Shown piece after piece: positions 9,755 through 17,136 of a stretch of DNA of 64,000 bases; position 1 is the stretch's first letter, and each line of letters opens with the position of its first letter. Below the pieces are notes generated by a model. The model made no database searches. It was not told the DNA's origin and saw nothing but the letters and a program-made list of their open reading frames with translations. The position numbers and the translations under genes are program-made. Source of the stretch: Rhodovulum visakhapatnamense (GTDB lineage: Bacteria; Pseudomonadota; Alphaproteobacteria; Rhodobacterales; Rhodobacteraceae); assembly GCF_004365965.1 (NCBI RefSeq), contig NZ_SOEB01000008.1, forward strand, positions 1-64,000, read 5' to 3'.

Positions 9755-9967
9755 GCCTCCGCCCCGGACCCGGCGGGGAAGGCGAGCGGATCGCCGTCTT
9801 CTTGCGCCGGATCGCCCCCGTCGGCGCGCCGCGCCTCCCTTGGGACATGCGCCCGCGCCAAAGGCACGGCGGGCGGGTGGGCGCCCAGCCGCCCGCCGCG
9901 ACGCCGGTTCGATTGACGCGGCAGGGCCGATCTGCCATGCCGCCAGCGCTTGGGCTGCGAGGGCAAG

Positions 9968-11065
9968 ATGCAAGACAAACCGCTCGAATCCGTCGAACTC
10001 GACCTGTTGGCGATCATCCGCCAGATCCATGCCGAAGAAGGCCCCTTCGGGCGCGACCTGCTGCTGGTGCGGGCGCGCGGGCGGGGGCTGGAAGTCTCGC
10101 GCCCGCTGGGACGGCTGAAGGCGCTGGGGCTGGTGGAAGAGATCCAGCGCAAGCCCTTCCTTCTGCGCCGGATCTTCGGTGCGATGCCCGTCGCCCTGCT
10201 GCGCCCGACCGCTGCCGGTCTGGCCCTGGGCGAAACCGCCGCCGAGGACAGCCCCGCCGAAGGCGCCGCCGAAACTCCGGCCAAACCGCCGGTGACCGCA
10301 CCGGCCAGGACCGCTGCCGCCAAAGCCCCCACCAGCAAGCCCGCCCCCCCCGAGGCCAAGGCCCCCGCGCCCGAGGCCCGGGCTGAACCCGCGCCGCAAC
10401 CGGCCAACGTCCAGCAACCGGCCGATCCGGCCCCTGTTTCGGCCCCCGCGCCTCAGATCGCGCCCCCCGAGCAGCCGACCACTGTTGTCGCCGCTCCGGC
10501 TCCGGCTCCTGCTCCGGCGGCCGACGACCTGCCCTTGCCGATGCCCCGCCGCGCCGCGCCGCGCAACCTGCGCGGCTATACCGAAGAGCTGGGCGGCAGT
10601 CCCGCTCCGGTGAAGACGGTGCCGCTGCGCCACAATGCCGACCCGGCCCTCATGGAGAACCTGCGCGAGGCGCTGGCGGTGATCGGGATCGAGATGACCT
10701 TTGCCGGCGAGGCCCTGATCGCCGACCGGATGGAGCACGGCGCCTCGATTGGCGAGGCGCTGTCGCAGGTCGTGCTTTTTGCCTTTGCCCATGCCGTGGC
10801 CGAGGATGCTCGCGAGGGCGGCCAGCTTCAGGCGATGGGCCTGACCGACTACGCGGTCGACGTGATCGCCGAGTTCGAACGGCTGCGCGACGCGGGCGAG
10901 ATTTCCGGGGATCGGCTGGAAGAGGACATGCGCCGCCTCTGGACGCTGGTCGGCGACAGCCCCGAGCGGCTGAGCCTGGCCCAGGAGTTGCTGGCCGACC
11001 CCGTGGGCGGGCTGACGCCGCCTGCCCTTCTGCCCGAGGATCTGCGCCCGGCCGAAGACGCCTGA
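9968..11065 (+). CDS. Unrecognised protein: winged-helix-like N-terminus, Pro/Ala linker, helical C-terminus
   Basis: A 365-residue protein I cannot assign. Residues 1-75 look like a small winged helix (LDLLAIIRQIHAEEGPFGRD, then GRLKALGLVEEIQRKPFLLR). Residues about 85-200 are almost pure Ala, Pro, Glu and Lys and should be disordered. Residues about 215-350 are predicted helical (MENLREALAVIGIEMTF, LTDYAVDVIAEFERLRDAGE). There is no signal peptide or membrane helix. The ATG at 9968 follows GAGGGCAAG; a TTG six codons upstream is possible. The layout of DNA-binding head, flexible tether and interaction domain suggests a DNA-linked scaffold, but this is inference. Confidence 0.7.
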   Translation: MQDKPLESVELDLLAIIRQIHAEEGPFGRDLLLVRARGRGLEVSRPLGRLKALGLVEEIQRKPFLLRRIFGAMPVALLRPTAAGLALGETAAEDSPAEGAAETPAKPPVTAPARTAAAKAPTSKPAPPEAKAPAPEARAEPAPQPANVQQPADPAPVSAPAPQIAPPEQPTTVVAAPAPAPAPAADDLPLPMPRRAAPRNLRGYTEELGGSPAPVKTVPLRHNADPALMENLREALAVIGIEMTFAGEALIADRMEHGASIGEALSQVVLFAFAHAVAEDAREGGQLQAMGLTDYAVDVIAEFERLRDAGEISGDRLEEDMRRLWTLVGDSPERLSLAQELLADPVGGLTPPALLPEDLRPAEDA

Positions 11066-11110
11066 GCTGTCGCAAGCGGCGCGCGACAGAAGCGCCCGCG
11101 CCGCCCGGCG

Positions 11111-11488
11111 TCAGGCCACACTGGTCTCGATCAGCGCGTCATGGACCATGCGTTCGGTGAAGGGCCGCAGCAACAGGCGCCAGCCCTCGCCCATGACCCG
11201 CTCGACATCCTCGCCAAGGGTCAGCACCAGTCGGGCTCCGTGCTTGGCGAGATGCGCCGCAAGGCCGCTCGACAGCGCGTCGTCGACCCGCATCTCGAGA
11301 AACGCCGCATCGACCGCCCCCACGCCTTCGAGCGCGGGCGTCACCTGCTCGATCGACGAGAAATGCATCACGCGGCACGGCCCGAGCGATTCGATCGCCT
11401 GAATGAGATCGGCCGAAATCAGCGCGTCCCTTTCCAGCACCACATAGGTCGGGCAGTACGTCGTAAAAGGCGCAGCCGCGTGCGGCAT
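11111..11488 (-). CDS. Degenerate response-regulator receiver (pseudo-receiver) protein
   Basis: A stand-alone 125-residue protein whose pattern matches a CheY-like receiver fold: VVLERDALISADLIQAIESL at the first strand and helix, DAAFLEMRVDD at strand three, LVLTLGEDVE at strand four, and LLLRPFTERMVHDAL at the end. The phospho-acceptor Asp is replaced by Glu (FLEM where active receivers have LLDV or similar), and the conserved Lys before Pro-Phe is Arg. It probably cannot be phosphorylated and may act as a constitutive or competitive partner of a two-component system. The start at 11488 was chosen because the fold begins soon after it; upstream codons look non-coding. Function is unknown. 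Confidence 0.6.
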   Translation of the reverse strand: MPHAAAPFTTYCPTYVVLERDALISADLIQAIESLGPCRVMHFSSIEQVTPALEGVGAVDAAFLEMRVDDALSSGLAAHLAKHGARLVLTLGEDVERVMGEGWRLLLRPFTERMVHDALIETSVA

Positions 11489-11713
11489 CGAGGGGCTCCG
11501 TTCCTGTAAGAGGGTCCGTGAGCTTCGATCATAGACGGAACGTCGCGGCAAGTGCATTAACAATGCAATTACCGATACCGTTCCCGCGGAAAGACGCCGC
11601 CTTCCCTTGGGGAAATTCCGGTAATCGCCGGAAAAACAGGCAGTCCTCGCGACCGCTCCGGCGGCGGGCGGTCCTTGTGGATGGGCACCAAACGAACCTG
11701 CGCCACACAGGAA

Positions 11714-11745
11714 CGGGCGCCCCGTCCACGAGGGACAGGGCGCCC
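11714..11745 (-). terminator. Hairpin downstream of csbD
   Basis: GGGCGCCC at 11714-11721 pairs with GGGCGCCC at 11738-11745, extended inward by GTCC/GGAC around a short loop. It lies 20 bases beyond the csbD stop on the minus strand. No clear T-run follows, so strength is uncertain. Confidence 0.45.
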
Positions 11746-11764
11746 GGGTCTTGAAGCGGCCGCG

Positions 11765-11965
11765 TCAGCTGAACTTCGAGAGGAACTCGTCCACCTCGCG
11801 CTCGGCTTCCTGACGGGCCTTGCCGTAGCGTTCCTGGACGAGGCCGACCAGCTGTTCGCGGTCGCCTTCGGTGCGCTCCAGTTCGTCATCGGTCAGCGCA
11901 CCCCAGGCTTCGCGCGCCCGGCCCTTGATCTGTTTCCATTTCCCTTGAATGATATCCGTATTCAT
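11765..11965 (-). CDS. CsbD-family stress protein
   Basis: A 66-residue hydrophilic protein with the CsbD signature: DIIQGKWKQIKGRAREAWG, then LTDDELERTEGDREQLVGL and a C-terminal helix (EREVDEFLSKF). CsbD-type proteins are abundant stress-induced proteins of unknown biochemical role, controlled by general-stress sigma factors in many bacteria. The start is clear: AGGAGG lies seven bases before the ATG at 11965. A GGAAC-N17-CGTT motif upstream (12000-12025) fits control by an EcfG-type sigma factor, which agrees with the family's known behaviour. Confidence 0.9.
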   Translation of the reverse strand: MNTDIIQGKWKQIKGRAREAWGALTDDELERTEGDREQLVGLVQERYGKARQEAEREVDEFLSKFS

Positions 11966-11999
11966 CGAATTCCTCCTTTTCGTTCGTGTCTGCCCAATC

Positions 12000-12025
12000 A
12001 ACGTCCCAGGGTCGGAAAGGGTTCC
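12000..12025 (-). promoter_or_regulatory. EcfG-like general-stress promoter for csbD
   Basis: On the minus strand GGAAC (12025-12021) and CGTT (12003-12000) are separated by 17 bases. This matches the alphaproteobacterial EcfG consensus GGAAC-N16/17-CGTT. The predicted start of transcription is about 25-30 bases before the csbD ATG, leaving room for its AGGAGG site. Confidence 0.65.
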
Positions 12026-12096
12026 GCAAGGACACGCTGATACGCCCCGGCGCGACATATCTTTCGCGGCTCCCCTGCACCGCAGGAACCGCGGCA

Positions 12097-12121
12097 GGAA
12101 CCGCGCGCCCGCAGGCGCGTT
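12097..12121 (+). promoter_or_regulatory. EcfG-like promoter for the AI-2E-family transporter gene
   Basis: GGAAC at 12097-12101 and CGTT at 12118-12121 are spaced by 16 bases. A second GGAAC lies at 12085. The ATG at 12130 is only eight bases beyond the CGTT, so transcription from here would give a leaderless or nearly leaderless message, or the true start codon is further in. This is divergent to the csbD promoter. Confidence 0.45.
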
Positions 12122-12129
12122 GACCGGCC

Positions 12130-13197
12130 ATGACAGACCCCACATTCCGCATCGATCCGGCGTCCCGCACAGCCCTCATCATTCTGGCGGCCGTCGCTGG
12201 CTTTGCCGCGCTGAAACTGGCCGAAGACATCTTCGCCCCGCTCTGTCTGGCGCTGGTTGCGGGGATCATCCTGTCGCCACTGGCGGATTCGCTCGAACGG
12301 CGGCTGAAACTGCCGCGCACCCCGGTCGCGGCGGCGCTGCCGATGCTGGGCATCCTCGCGGTCGGGGCACTGGCCTTCGCGCTGGAACCGCTGGTCGGAC
12401 GGCTGGTCGACCAATGGCCGACGATCCGCTGGGAACTGCGGGGCGTGGTCAACGATTTCCGCGGCTTCGTGCAGAATCTGGGCCAGGTCGGCGACGAGGT
12501 CCAGCGCGCGCTGGGCGGCGGTGGCGGGGACGAGACCGCCGCCCCCTCGATCCCGACCCTGACCGACGCGCTGTTCGTGGCGCCCCGGATCGGTGCCCAG
12601 ATCCTGATCTTCATCGCGGCGCTCTTCTTCTTTCTGCTGACCCGCTCCGAGGTCTATGCCTGGATCGCCAGCTTTGCCGGTCGGCGGCTGGGGCGCGGGG
12701 CCATCCTGACCCGGATCCGCACCGCCGAGCGTCTGGTGGCGGTCTATTTCCTGACCATCACACTGATCAATGCCGGGCTCGGCATCGCGCTGGCGGTGGC
12801 GTTGGGGGTGCTGGGCATGCCCGGGGCCATCGCCTGGGGCGCGGGAGCCGCGCTTTTGAACTTCGTGCTTTACGTGGGTCCCGCGACGATGGTGGCGGCG
12901 CTGTTTCTGGGCGGGCTGATCGTCTTCGACGGCTGGGCGTCGGTCTTGCCGGCCGCGATCTATCTGGTGCTGAACGGGATCGAGTCGCAGGTCGTCACGC
13001 CGACCTTCGTCGGCCGCCGGATCGCGGTGAACCCGCTGGCGATCTTCGTCTCTCTGGTCTTCTGGCTGTGGTTCTGGGGACCTCTCGGCGGGGTGATCGC
13101 GATCCCGGTTCTGGTGATCGTTCTGGCGATGCTCGACATCTTCGACGAGCCCGAACCGGACATGATGCCCGACCCCGAGCCCTCTGAATCCGTCTGA
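12130..13197 (+). CDS. AI-2E family transporter (PerM/YdiK-type membrane protein)
   Basis: A 355-residue inner-membrane protein with about seven to eight hydrophobic segments and the family's landmarks: LKLAEDIFAPLCLALVAGII near the N-terminus, a soluble amphipathic stretch at about 95-150 (WELRGVVNDFRGFVQNLGQV), and GIESQVVTPTFVGRRIAVNP followed by FWGPLGGVIAIPVLV near the end. Members have been linked to autoinducer-2 export, Na+/H+ exchange or general permease roles, and the substrate cannot be deduced here. A GGAAC-N16-CGTT motif just upstream suggests stress control shared with the divergent csbD gene. Confidence 0.85.
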   Translation: MTDPTFRIDPASRTALIILAAVAGFAALKLAEDIFAPLCLALVAGIILSPLADSLERRLKLPRTPVAAALPMLGILAVGALAFALEPLVGRLVDQWPTIRWELRGVVNDFRGFVQNLGQVGDEVQRALGGGGGDETAAPSIPTLTDALFVAPRIGAQILIFIAALFFFLLTRSEVYAWIASFAGRRLGRGAILTRIRTAERLVAVYFLTITLINAGLGIALAVALGVLGMPGAIAWGAGAALLNFVLYVGPATMVAALFLGGLIVFDGWASVLPAAIYLVLNGIESQVVTPTFVGRRIAVNPLAIFVSLVFWLWFWGPLGGVIAIPVLVIVLAMLDIFDEPEPDMMPDPEPSESV

Positions 13198-13262
13198 CCC
13201 GGCCTCGGCCCTGGATGACCGACGCGGCCCGATCTGCAGTCTCGCCCCTTGCAGACAGCAAA

Positions 13263-13285
13263 CGGGGCAGGTCCGACCCGCCCCG
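13263..13285. terminator. GC-rich hairpin between convergent genes
   Basis: CGGGGC at 13263-13268 pairs with GCCCCG at 13280-13285, with GGT/ACC extending inward. It sits between the converging AI-2E transporter and phospholipase D genes and could stop transcription from either side. T-runs are weak. Confidence 0.45.
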
Positions 13286-13340
13286 CTCTCTGCGTCCCCG
13301 CAAACCCGGGACAACCGCCACCCGCGCTGCGGATGCCGCG

Positions 13341-14936
13341 TCAGACCATCTCGGGCGGCACTCCTGGCACCGGCAGACCCAGCTTGCGCGCGGGGTCGGA
13401 ATCGTAATGCACCAGAAACCCTTCGCGCCGCTCGGGGCGGCGTCGGCTGTTGAGATCGGCCAGCACCCGCCAGTGCTCGAAGGCGGTCGCGGGGTCCAGC
13501 GCCTCCGGATCGACCTGACCGTCGGCGTCGCGCGACAGCCAGTGCCCCATGACCCGGGTCCGGATCTGTTCGACATGGGGGGCGGCGGTCAGCTCGATCC
13601 CCGCCTCGGTATCCCAGCGCATCGACCGGCCGTTCAGGTTGGCCGAGGACAGGATCGCCGCGCGATCATCGAAGATCGACACCTTGGAATGCACATAGAT
13701 GATCGGCGCGTCCTGCAGCGCCTCGCGGCCGTCGGCGTCAACGATCCGGCGCGGCTGCACCGGCGACAACACCAGCACCCGGTCCGGACCGAAGGCGTCG
13801 TAGAGAAGGCCCAGGCAGCGGCTTTGCAGATGCTCGCCATAGCGCACGTCGAGCCCGCTGCTGTTCTCGAAGGCCACGTCCTCGGGGGCCGCGGGCAGCA
13901 CCAGGATGGCGCGCAACTCGGGGCGCGCCTCGGCCCGGCGGGCGAGCGCCTGAGCGAGCGGCAGATGCCGGAAGAACTGGGTTTCGAGATAGACCAGATG
14001 TTCGGCCGCGGCGATGCGCGACAGATGCGCCCGCTCGATCTCGGTCACCACCGGCAACGGCGAAAAGCGGAACGGCGCACGCCGCGCGGGCCGCGACAGC
14101 GTGCGCAGGAACCCCGGCGCGGCCGGACCCGGCGGGCGCTGGCCGGCCACGATCGAAAGAAAGCCCTCGAGATGGTCCTCGGCCGCGCTGACAACCGGCC
14201 CGCGCACCAGCGCATGGACGTCATGCCAGGTCCGCTCGGGCGCGCGGCGGTGGCGGGGCGTGTCATAGCGCCGCTCGTTCAGATCGAGCCCGCCGACATA
14301 CAGCAGACGCCCGTCGAACACCGCCATCTTCTGGTGATGGGTGGCCGGAGTCAGATCCGGCACGCCGGGCACCGCCACGATCCGGCCGTCGCGCCGGGTG
14401 CGGGTGATCCGGGCAAGCCCCGGGGCTTCTTCCAGAAACCGCGCGCGCGCGTCCTCAGAAAGGGCGTTCAGCTCGGCCAGCACCACGCGCAGCTTGCCAT
14501 GCGCGCCGGGCCAAAGCACCAGCCGCGCGCCAATCCCGGCCCGCGCGCTGTGCAGGGCGCTGACCACCTCGAGGCTTCCCGCTCGGGCGATCTCGCAAGC
14601 GGCAATCAGCTTGCGCCGGGCGTTCCAGCTGAGCCGGTGCAGGTCGGCCGCGCCGATCGGGTCGAAATCGGCCAGTACCAGCCGGACCCGGACCCCGCGC
14701 TCGAGCGTATGGACCAGAAGGTCGAACCAGTCCTCTCCCACCGCCCGGGCTTCGGGCGAGCGAAGCCGGGTCGACACATCGAAGATACGGAAACTGGCCG
14801 AGATGGTGTGGCGCGCCTCCAGAAAGGCGCGCTCGAGGGCCGGATAGGCCTCGGCCGCGGTCAGAAGAAGCTCAAGCTCCTCGACCGGACCGGTCGCTGC
14901 GGCACGCGCCGCACTGCTTTCGGTGAATCCATGCAT
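13341..14936 (-). CDS. Phospholipase D-family protein (two HKD motifs)
   Basis: A 531-residue enzyme of the phospholipase D/cardiolipin synthase superfamily, which cleaves or transfers phosphodiester groups. Both catalytic HxKx4D motifs are intact: HHQKMAVFDGRLLYVGG near residue 200 and VHSKVSIFDDRAAILSSANL near residue 415, each followed by the typical Asn-containing segment (GLDLNERR, ANLNGRS). There is no signal peptide or membrane helix, so it would act in the cytoplasm or at the inner face of the membrane. The gene directly upstream on the same strand encodes a tiny PLDc_N membrane protein, suggesting the two act together. The substrate could be phospholipid or nucleic acid. Confidence 0.85.
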   Translation of the reverse strand: MHGFTESSAARAAATGPVEELELLLTAAEAYPALERAFLEARHTISASFRIFDVSTRLRSPEARAVGEDWFDLLVHTLERGVRVRLVLADFDPIGAADLHRLSWNARRKLIAACEIARAGSLEVVSALHSARAGIGARLVLWPGAHGKLRVVLAELNALSEDARARFLEEAPGLARITRTRRDGRIVAVPGVPDLTPATHHQKMAVFDGRLLYVGGLDLNERRYDTPRHRRAPERTWHDVHALVRGPVVSAAEDHLEGFLSIVAGQRPPGPAAPGFLRTLSRPARRAPFRFSPLPVVTEIERAHLSRIAAAEHLVYLETQFFRHLPLAQALARRAEARPELRAILVLPAAPEDVAFENSSGLDVRYGEHLQSRCLGLLYDAFGPDRVLVLSPVQPRRIVDADGREALQDAPIIYVHSKVSIFDDRAAILSSANLNGRSMRWDTEAGIELTAAPHVEQIRTRVMGHWLSRDADGQVDPEALDPATAFEHWRVLADLNSRRRPERREGFLVHYDSDPARKLGLPVPGVPPEMV

Positions 14937-14967
14937 GGCGTTGGCCGCAGGCTTGTCTGGCCGGACC

Positions 14968-15153
14968 TCAGCGGATGACGGCGGAGCGCGGCCCCGCGAT
15001 CAGCCAGATGATGAAGCCGATCAGCGGCAACAGCAGGATCAACAGGATCCAGAGCACCTTGTTGCCGGTCGCGACACCGGAATTCAGGACCGAGACGATG
15101 GCCCATATATCGAGAATGAGGACGAGAAGACCGCCGATCCCTGTGACTTCCAT
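14968..15153 (-). CDS. PLDc_N-domain small membrane protein
   Basis: A 61-residue protein with two hydrophobic helices (LLVLILDIWAIVSVL and VLWILLILLLPLIGFIIW) and the PLDc_N pattern: Ile-Trp-Ala-Ile, a turn, Lys-Val-Leu-Trp, then Pro...Gly...Trp and a terminal GPR. This domain is usually the membrane anchor at the N-terminus of cardiolipin synthases. Here it is a separate gene 31 bases upstream of a soluble two-HKD phospholipase D on the same strand, so it may supply the anchor in trans. AAAAGGAAC precedes the ATG at 15153. Longer starts add a charged extension without family support. Confidence 0.8.
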   Translation of the reverse strand: MEVTGIGGLLVLILDIWAIVSVLNSGVATGNKVLWILLILLLPLIGFIIWLIAGPRSAVIR

Positions 15154-15513
15154 GACGGATGTTCCTTTTCTGATGGCCTGGTTCCGAGTGTCGGAAGCGA
15201 TGTCCCCGGACAACGCCGGGCTCTGCCCTGCGGTTCCCGGACCGGCCCGGACCGGCCCGTACCGGCGGCAGGCCGGTCCCGCCAGGCGGCGCGGTCGCCC
15301 GATGCCGAACCGGGAGCCGCCGCGGACGCGCCCCGAATGGCAGATGGACCAGAGTCGGAACGGGCGCGTCGAAACGCACGGAAACCGGGCAGGTTCCTAA
15401 GATTTTCTGTCCTTTTTCTGGGCGTTTTCTGAAACCAGCAGGCCCCGACCACGTTGTCTGGCCATGGAAGCGGCGCCGGACCGGCACCGCCACACGAAGA
15501 AGGAGGTTCACAG
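15154..15513. other. Intergenic region between PLDc_N gene and PRC-barrel gene
   Basis: A 360-base divergent intergenic stretch with no supported gene. It holds a short GC-rich direct repeat (GGACCGGCCC-type units, about 15239-15265) and a T-rich stretch at 15399-15432. GGAAC at 15356 lacks a properly spaced CGTT, so I do not call an EcfG promoter. The ribosome-binding site of the PRC-barrel gene, AGAAGGAGG, is at its right end. Confidence 0.6.
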
Positions 15514-16326
15514 ATGAAACGTATTCTTGCGACCACCGCCCTTGCCACTCTCGTCGCCATGCCCGCCCTCGCCCAGAGCCAGGGCGGTCCGATTTCCGCT
15601 CCGGATGTCGATGTGGCCGGCCAGTCGATGAGCGCCGACACCCTGATCGGCAAACGCATCTATGTCGACACCGGCACCGATGAGGGCGTGTCGATGACCG
15701 ACCTGACCGACGCTCCCGACAGCTGGGAGGACGTGGGCGAGATCGGCGACGTCTATATCGACGGCAATGGCTCGGTCGAAGCCGTGATCGCCGATATCGG
15801 CGGGTTCCTGGGCGTGGGCGAGCGCGAGGTCGCGCTCGACATGCAGAGCCTGAAATTCGCGCCCGACGCGGATGACGAGGGCGAGTATTTCGTCGTCTTC
15901 CAGGGCGATCCGTCGACCCTCGAAGGCAAGGACGCCTATGACCGGGCCGCCATGGACAATGACGGCGACTTCCTCGGCATGCAGACCAAGCAGGCCAAGG
16001 CTGAAGACAGCGACATGGGCACCAAAGCCGGCGCGCCGCTTTCGGACAGCGAACGGGCCGAGCTGACCGCCGAGGATCTGCAGGGTCAGCCGGTGATCGG
16101 CGCCGATGGCAAGAAGATCGGCGAGATCGGCGAGCTTGTGCTGACCGATGACGGCAAGATCGACCGGGTGATCGTCGATGTCGGCGGCTTCCTGGGCATC
16201 GGCGAGAAACAGGTCGAACTGGCCTATGGCGAGCTTGACATCTCGCATGGCGAGGACGGCGATCTGAAAGTCACCACCGTCCAGACCGAAGACACGCTGA
16301 AATCGCTGCCCGAGTGGACGGGCTGA
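15514..16326 (+). CDS. Exported protein with two PRC-barrel domains
   Basis: A 270-residue protein. Residues 1-21 are a clear signal peptide (MKRILATTALATLVAMPALA, cleaved after Ala). Two PRC-barrel repeats follow, at about 45-120 and 190-265, each ending in the near-identical block IVDVGGFLGIGEKQVEL or IADIGGFLGVGEREVAL. The mature protein is strongly acidic. PRC barrels are small beta domains known in photosynthetic reaction-centre H subunits and RimM; the exported double version is common in Rhodobacteraceae, without a known biochemical role. A strong ribosome-binding site and its own terminator suggest it is well expressed as a single gene. Confidence 0.85.
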   Translation: MKRILATTALATLVAMPALAQSQGGPISAPDVDVAGQSMSADTLIGKRIYVDTGTDEGVSMTDLTDAPDSWEDVGEIGDVYIDGNGSVEAVIADIGGFLGVGEREVALDMQSLKFAPDADDEGEYFVVFQGDPSTLEGKDAYDRAAMDNDGDFLGMQTKQAKAEDSDMGTKAGAPLSDSERAELTAEDLQGQPVIGADGKKIGEIGELVLTDDGKIDRVIVDVGGFLGIGEKQVELAYGELDISHGEDGDLKVTTVQTEDTLKSLPEWTG

Positions 16327-16347
16327 CCCTTCTCCACGTCAGCAGAA

Positions 16348-16376
16348 CAAGGGGCCGCCATCGCGCGGCCCCTTTT
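16348..16376 (+). terminator. Rho-independent terminator after the PRC-barrel gene
   Basis: AAGGGGCCGC pairs perfectly with GCGGCCCCTT across a six-base loop and is followed by TTTT. It lies about 20 bases beyond the stop codon. Confidence 0.85.
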
Positions 16377-16494
16377 GCCGTGCCGTCTCCTGCGGCACCG
16401 ACACGGCCCGGCGCGCGTTAGCAAACCGTTCATCGGAGACGGCCATGCTTGCCCCGACCCGCAAGGCCGGGCCGCCTTCGAGGGAGAATCATCG

Positions 16495-17037
16495 ATGAAT
16501 GTTCAGGGACACAACGCCTTCGCGCAAAGCATTGCGAATTACACGCGCGCCAGCGGCACCGCCGGGGTCCGGTCGTCCGATTTCGCCAAGGCGGCGGAAG
16601 AAGCCTCCGGACCCGCCGCCGCAAGCCCGGCAGACGCCCCCCGCGGCCCCGATGCCATCGCCGACATCTTCGCCCGCTACGACATGGCCAACATCTCGCC
16701 GCGAGAGATCGACGCCATGGCCAGGGACCTGCGCGATGCGGGCTTCGAGGATCACGATTTCCTGCTTCATCTCGAAATCCATGGCGAGACGTTCCAGTCG
16801 CATCTGGTCGACTGTCTGCGCGAGGCCGGAATGGATGTCAGGGACCCGGATTTCACACAACCGATGGACATGTTCTCGACCACGCGCGCGCAGATCAGCT
16901 ATTCGCGCCTCGCGGGCCAACCGACCGCCTGGCTCGAGAGCTTCCTTGCCAAGCTCGAGACCTATCAGTCGCCCGTGCATGCGGATGCGGCCCGTGGCGC
17001 GGTCGCACAAAGCATGGTGCTCGGTCAGGCGAGCTGA
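16495..17037 (+). CDS. Unrecognised 180-residue protein
   Basis: A cytoplasmic-type protein with no signal peptide or membrane helix. The first 50 residues are Ala/Ser-rich and probably flexible. Residues about 55-115 form an acidic helical segment (DIFARYDMANISPREIDAMARDLRDAGFEDHDFLLHLEIHG pattern, shown only as its main motif ISPREIDAMARDLRDAGF), and a second helical block lies near the C-terminus (LESFLAKLETYQSPVHADA). GAGGGAGA precedes the ATG at 16495. I do not recognise a family and infer no function. Confidence 0.65.
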   Translation: MNVQGHNAFAQSIANYTRASGTAGVRSSDFAKAAEEASGPAAASPADAPRGPDAIADIFARYDMANISPREIDAMARDLRDAGFEDHDFLLHLEIHGETFQSHLVDCLREAGMDVRDPDFTQPMDMFSTTRAQISYSRLAGQPTAWLESFLAKLETYQSPVHADAARGAVAQSMVLGQAS

Positions 17038-17136
17038 TCCCGCCCCGTCGGCGAAGCGCCCCTCACCGCCCCGGGCGGTCCGGCAGGCTGGCGAAACCGC
17101 TGGACCGGCGCGCCCGGTTCCGGTCAGATCGGCCGC

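Noticed and set aside
15356-15380. EcfG promoter in front of the PRC-barrel gene
   Set aside because: GGAAC is present but no CGTT occurs 16-17 bases downstream.
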